From positions 1 through 64,000 of the forward strand of contig NZ_BMWB01000017.1 in NCBI RefSeq assembly GCF_014651015.1: a DNA stretch of 64,000 bases. Reading direction: 5' to 3'. Below are positions 60,552 to 64,000 of this stretch, piece after piece. The stretch's first letter is position 1. Every line of letters starts with the position of its first letter. The position numbers and the translations under genes are program-made. The DNA comes from Streptomyces xantholiticus (GTDB lineage: Bacteria > Actinomycetota > Actinomycetes > Streptomycetales > Streptomycetaceae). Below the pieces are notes generated by a model that saw only the letters and a program-made list of their open reading frames with translations, made no database searches and was not told the origin of the DNA.

Positions 60552-61057
60552 GCTCAAGTCCTCGCCTTCTCCAGGACTCAGGCGGTGTACCGGTCGCCCG
60601 TCCTTCTCGCCTCAGGCGAAGGGCCCCGCCACCGCAGTCAGTTGCTGCGCTTTCCCGAAGGGAAACACAGTGAAGCTTGGGTCGTGCACGGCTTCAGCGG
60701 GAACGGAGTGTCTGCGGCCGGGCCGTGCGCTCCGCACCTGTCCGCCGCCCACCGTCCCCCCTGGTCCGCAGTCATGTGGAACGGCTATGCGGACGCCGAC
60801 AGGTATAGTCCACTTCCCGCTGTGTGAGCAAGATCAAATGCAAGGTTGGGGGGCCATCTTTCCCGAGTTGAGACCTCGGGGACCGAAGAGCCCCGAAATC
60901 GCCCTTACGACCGCAGCATTCCTCGTGGAACATCCGATTCGACCTGGCCCGCCCCGCCAACGCCCTTGACACCGTACGGGACTTACCTCCCTACTGGAGC
61001 CTGCGCCTCGCGCCTGACAACGTTGTCCAACGAACTCTCCCTGGAGGAAGATCCGGG
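60552..61057. promoter_or_regulatory. Divergent control region between ngcEFG and GH92 genes
   Basis: 506 bp without a credible gene. For ngcE, the minus strand shows TTGCTC (60826-60831), an 18-bp spacer and TATACC (60802-60807), overlapped by a DasR-like site. For GH92, TTGACA at ~60965-60970 is a possible -35 without a convincing -10. The ngcE leader would be about 240 nt, unusually long. Confidence 0.5.
60799..60814. promoter_or_regulatory. Candidate DasR-responsive element (dre)
   Basis: ACAGGTATAGTCCACT matches 13 of 16 positions of the dre consensus ACTGGTCTAGACCACT. It spans the predicted -10 of ngcE, the typical position for repression by the GlcNAc-responsive regulator DasR. Confidence 0.5.
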
Positions 61058-64000
61058 ATGCAGCCCAGAACCAGACCCCGGCACCGAAAGATCAATCCGG
61101 TCACCCTGGTGGTGACCGCTTCCATGCTGGTGTTGACGGCTCCCTCCGCCGCCGTCGCCCTTCCGTCCGAGCCCGGGCAATCGTCGTCGGCCGACCGGGA
61201 ATTCACGTCATCATTCGAAGCGGACGAAGCCCAGCCGGACTGGCGCCACACCGTTGAAGTCACCGCCGATGGAAAGAAGCGGTCATCGGGAGTGGACGGC
61301 GGCTTCGCCGGCGGAATTCCGGGCAATGTCACCGACAAGGTGATCCAGCTGCGCGCAAGCGACGAGAACACCAGTGCCGGCGAGACCAAGGAGAATCTGG
61401 TCGACCTGCTGCCGAGCAGCAAATGGCTGGGGTTCGAACCGACCGCCTGGATCGAGTTCGACACGGACGAGCCGGTCAAGCTCGCCACCTACGCCCTGAC
61501 CTCGGCGAACGACTTCGCCAACCGCGACCCGAGGGACTGGACGCTCAAGGGCTCCGCCGACGGCCAGAACTGGACGGTCCTCGACACGCGTTCCGGAGAG
61601 ACCTTCGCCAAGCGCTTCGAGACCAGGACGTTCGACATCGGCGACCCGTCGGAGGTGACGGCGTACGCCCACTATCGTCTGGAGATCACCAGGAACAACG
61701 GCGCGTCCTCCGCCACCCAGTTGGCGGACGTGCAGTTCTCTAACGGGGACACGAGTGCGCCGGCCCCCGACGACATGCGCAGCCAGGTCGACCGCGGCCC
61801 GAGCGGCTCCCCCACCGCGAAGGCCGGCGCCGGCTTCACCGGCAGGCGCGCCCTCAAGTACGCGGGCACCCACGAGCCGGGCGGCCGGGCCTACTCGTAC
61901 AACAAGGTCTTCGACGTCGACATCGATGTCCATCGCGACACCGAGCTCTCCTACAAGATCTTTCCCGCCATGGCGGAGACGGATCTGAACTACCCCGCGA
62001 CCAATGTCTCCGTCGACCTCGCCTTCACCGACGGCACCTATCTGAGCGAGCTGAAGGCGACCGACTCGCACGGCGGTCTGCTGACCCCCCAGGGCCAGGG
62101 CGCCGCCAAGCGGCTGTACGTCAACCAGTGGAACGCCGTCGCCTCCGGCATCGGCACGGTCGCCGCGGGCAGGACGGTCGACCGGATCCTGGTGGGGTAC
62201 GACTCCCCCAAGGGGCCGGCCAAGTTCCAGGGCTGGATCGACGACGTGACGATCGCGCCCCAGGCACCCGCGAAGCGGCTCGCGCACCTCTCGGACTACG
62301 CCTCCACGACCCGCGGCACCAACTCCAGCGGTTCGTTCTCCCGGGGCAACACCTTCCCGGCCACCGCCGTCCCGCACGGCTTCAACTTCTGGACCCCGGT
62401 CACCAACGCCGGGTCCCGGAGCTGGCTGTACGAGTACTCCCGCGGCAACAACGCGGACAACCTGCCCACGGTGCAGGCGTTCAGCACCAGCCATGAGCCG
62501 AGCCCCTGGATGGGGGACCGGCAGACCTTCCAGGTGATGCCGTCCGCGGCGGCCGGCACCCCGGACACCTCGCGCACGGCCCGGGCCCTGCCCTTCAAGC
62601 ACGAGAACGAGACCGCACGCCCGCACTACTACGGCGTCACCTTCGAGAACGGCCTCAAGGCCGAGATGACGCCCACCGACCACGCGGCGATGATGCGCTT
62701 CACCTACCCCGGTGACGACGCGAGCGTGCTCTTCGACAACGTCACCCAGGAGGGCGGCCTCACCCTCGACCCGGCGGCCGGTTCCTTCACCGGCTTCTCG
62801 GACGTCAAGAGCGGCCTGTCCACCGGCGCCACACGGCTGTTCGTGTACGGCGTCTTCGACGCGCCGGTCACCGACTCGGCCTCAAAGGGCGTCACCGGCC
62901 GGGTCCGCTTCGACGCGGGCCAGGACCGGACCGTCAACCTGCGGATGGCGACCTCGCTGATCAGCGTGGACCAGGCGAAGAAGAACCTCGCCGACGAAAT
63001 CCCGGCCGGGACCCGCTTCGAGAAGGTCCGGGGCAAGGCGCAGGACGCCTGGGACGACATCCTCGGCAAGGTCGAGGTCGAGGGCGCCACCCACGACCAG
63101 CTGGTCACGCTCTACTCCAGCCTCTACCGGCTCTACCTCTACCCGAACTCGGGCTTCGAGAACACCGGCACCAAGCAGAGGCCCGATTACCGGTACGCCA
63201 GCCCGTTCTCGCCGATGACCGGTCCCGACACCCCGACCCGTACCGGCGCGAAGATCGTCGAGGGCAAGGTGTACGTCAACAACGGCTTCTGGGACACGTA
63301 CCGCACGACCTGGCCCGCGTACTCCTTCCTCACCCCGAAGAAGGCGGGCGAGCTGGTCGACGGCTTCGTCCAGCAGTACAAGGACGGTGGCTGGATCTCC
63401 CGCTGGTCCTCCCCCGGCTACGCCGACCTGATGACGGGCACCAGCTCGGACGTGGCCTTCGCCGACGCGTACGTCAAGGGTGTCGACTTCGACGCCGAGG
63501 CGGCGTACGAGGCGGCACTGAAGAACGCCACCGTCGTGCCCCCGTCCTCCGGTGTCGGCCGCAAGGGCATGGAGACCTCGCCGTTCCTCGGCTACGCCTC
63601 CACCTCGACCCATGAGGGCCTGTCCTGGTCGCTGGAGGGCTACCTCAACGACTACGGCCTCGCCGAGATGGGCCGGGCGCTCTACAAGACGACGAAGAAC
63701 CCCCGCTACAAGGAGGAGTCGGAGTACTTCCTGGGCCGGGCGCAGGGCTACGTCGACCTCTTCGACTCGAAGGCCGGATTCTTCCAGGGCCGCAGCCCGA
63801 AGGGCGACTGGCGGGTGCCGAGCGAGAAGTACGACCCGCGGGTGTGGGGCTACGACTACACGGAGACCAACGGCTGGGGCTACGCGTTCACCGCTCCGCA
63901 GGACAGCCGCGGTCTGGCCAACCTCTACGGCGGCCGCTCCGGCCTCGGCGAGAAGCTCGACTCCTACTTCACCACGCCCGAGACGGCGTCCCCCGAGTTC
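61058..64000 (+). CDS. Secreted GH92-family alpha-mannosidase with F5/8C (CBM32-like) domain, 3' end outside window
   Basis: 981 codons visible; ATG 61058 after CTGGAGGAAG. The signal peptide has a basic N-terminus then VTLVVTASMLVLTAPSAAVA. Residues ~100-230 resemble a discoidin carbohydrate-binding module (WIEFDTDEPVKLATYALTSA, DWTLKGSADGQNW). A lectin-like beta domain follows. GH92 features: KHENETARPHYYGV, WDTYRTTWPAYSFLTP, SLEGYLNDYGLAEMG and YTETNGWGYAF. GH92 enzymes are calcium-dependent exo-alpha-mannosidases acting on mannans and N-glycans. The neighbouring GlcNAc/chitobiose importer suggests joint use of glycoprotein or fungal-wall glycans. Confidence 0.93.
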   Translation, partial: MQPRTRPRHRKINPVTLVVTASMLVLTAPSAAVALPSEPGQSSSADREFTSSFEADEAQPDWRHTVEVTADGKKRSSGVDGGFAGGIPGNVTDKVIQLRASDENTSAGETKENLVDLLPSSKWLGFEPTAWIEFDTDEPVKLATYALTSANDFANRDPRDWTLKGSADGQNWTVLDTRSGETFAKRFETRTFDIGDPSEVTAYAHYRLEITRNNGASSATQLADVQFSNGDTSAPAPDDMRSQVDRGPSGSPTAKAGAGFTGRRALKYAGTHEPGGRAYSYNKVFDVDIDVHRDTELSYKIFPAMAETDLNYPATNVSVDLAFTDGTYLSELKATDSHGGLLTPQGQGAAKRLYVNQWNAVASGIGTVAAGRTVDRILVGYDSPKGPAKFQGWIDDVTIAPQAPAKRLAHLSDYASTTRGTNSSGSFSRGNTFPATAVPHGFNFWTPVTNAGSRSWLYEYSRGNNADNLPTVQAFSTSHEPSPWMGDRQTFQVMPSAAAGTPDTSRTARALPFKHENETARPHYYGVTFENGLKAEMTPTDHAAMMRFTYPGDDASVLFDNVTQEGGLTLDPAAGSFTGFSDVKSGLSTGATRLFVYGVFDAPVTDSASKGVTGRVRFDAGQDRTVNLRMATSLISVDQAKKNLADEIPAGTRFEKVRGKAQDAWDDILGKVEVEGATHDQLVTLYSSLYRLYLYPNSGFENTGTKQRPDYRYASPFSPMTGPDTPTRTGAKIVEGKVYVNNGFWDTYRTTWPAYSFLTPKKAGELVDGFVQQYKDGGWISRWSSPGYADLMTGTSSDVAFADAYVKGVDFDAEAAYEAALKNATVVPPSSGVGRKGMETSPFLGYASTSTHEGLSWSLEGYLNDYGLAEMGRALYKTTKNPRYKEESEYFLGRAQGYVDLFDSKAGFFQGRSPKGDWRVPSEKYDPRVWGYDYTETNGWGYAFTAPQDSRGLANLYGGRSGLGEKLDSYFTTPETASPEF

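Overview
The window is high-GC DNA with strongly GC-biased third codon positions and frequent GTG/TTG starts. It carries a giant modular polyketide synthase, coproporphyrin-type haem genes, dxs, rok7B7 and DUF3000/TIGR04222 genes. All of this points to a Streptomyces chromosome. From position ~16 kb onward the gene order resembles, from memory, the S. coelicolor SCO6045-to-SCO6005 core region. The first ~15.5 kb is the edge of a specialised-metabolite cluster abutting that core.

Region 1 (1-15.6 kb): the 5' part of a giant type I PKS gene, read leftwards and cut by the window edge. It has a KSQ loading module, then KS-AT-KR-ACP, KS-AT-DH-KR-ACP and the start of a third extension module. Across a 261-bp divergent promoter region lies a rightward cytochrome P450-ferredoxin pair. 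Three 32-bp tandem repeats and a degenerate ~0.5-kb spacer mark the transition to core genes.

Region 2 (16-31 kb): a DUF4142 protein; a DUF692 multinuclear-iron-oxygenase-like protein coupled to a TIGR04222 membrane protein with a Cys-Gly-Gly tail; a secreted tripeptidyl-aminopeptidase-like hydrolase; the haem genes hemQ, hemY and hemE (coproporphyrin-dependent branch), interspersed with a DUF4349 lipoprotein and a CoA-disulfide-reductase-like flavoprotein; then DUF3000, a LuxR-type response regulator and RNase D. A ~217-bp long imperfect palindrome follows RNase D.

Region 3 (30.5-33.9 kb): the fadA-fadB beta-oxidation operon, closed by a 42-bp perfect palindrome.

Region 4 (33.9-47.6 kb): an apparent cell-surface glycopolymer neighbourhood. 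It has three tandem paralogues of an alpha/beta-hydrolase with two Ig-like modules, a secreted endonuclease/exonuclease/phosphatase-family enzyme, a 1313-aa glycosyltransferase-2/TagF-like fusion, a possible beta-propeller protein, galU and an LCP (LytR-CpsA-Psr) protein.

Region 5 (47.7-64 kb): a small NYN/PIN-like protein, an APC amino-acid permease and dxs, then carbohydrate uptake: xylFGH, its ROK regulator rok7B7, and the ngcEFG-type transporter. A divergent GH92 alpha-mannosidase is cut by the right edge. Candidate operators are visible for Rok7B7 (upstream of xylF) and DasR (in the ngcE promoter). No tRNA, rRNA, CRISPR array or intact insertion sequence was seen.
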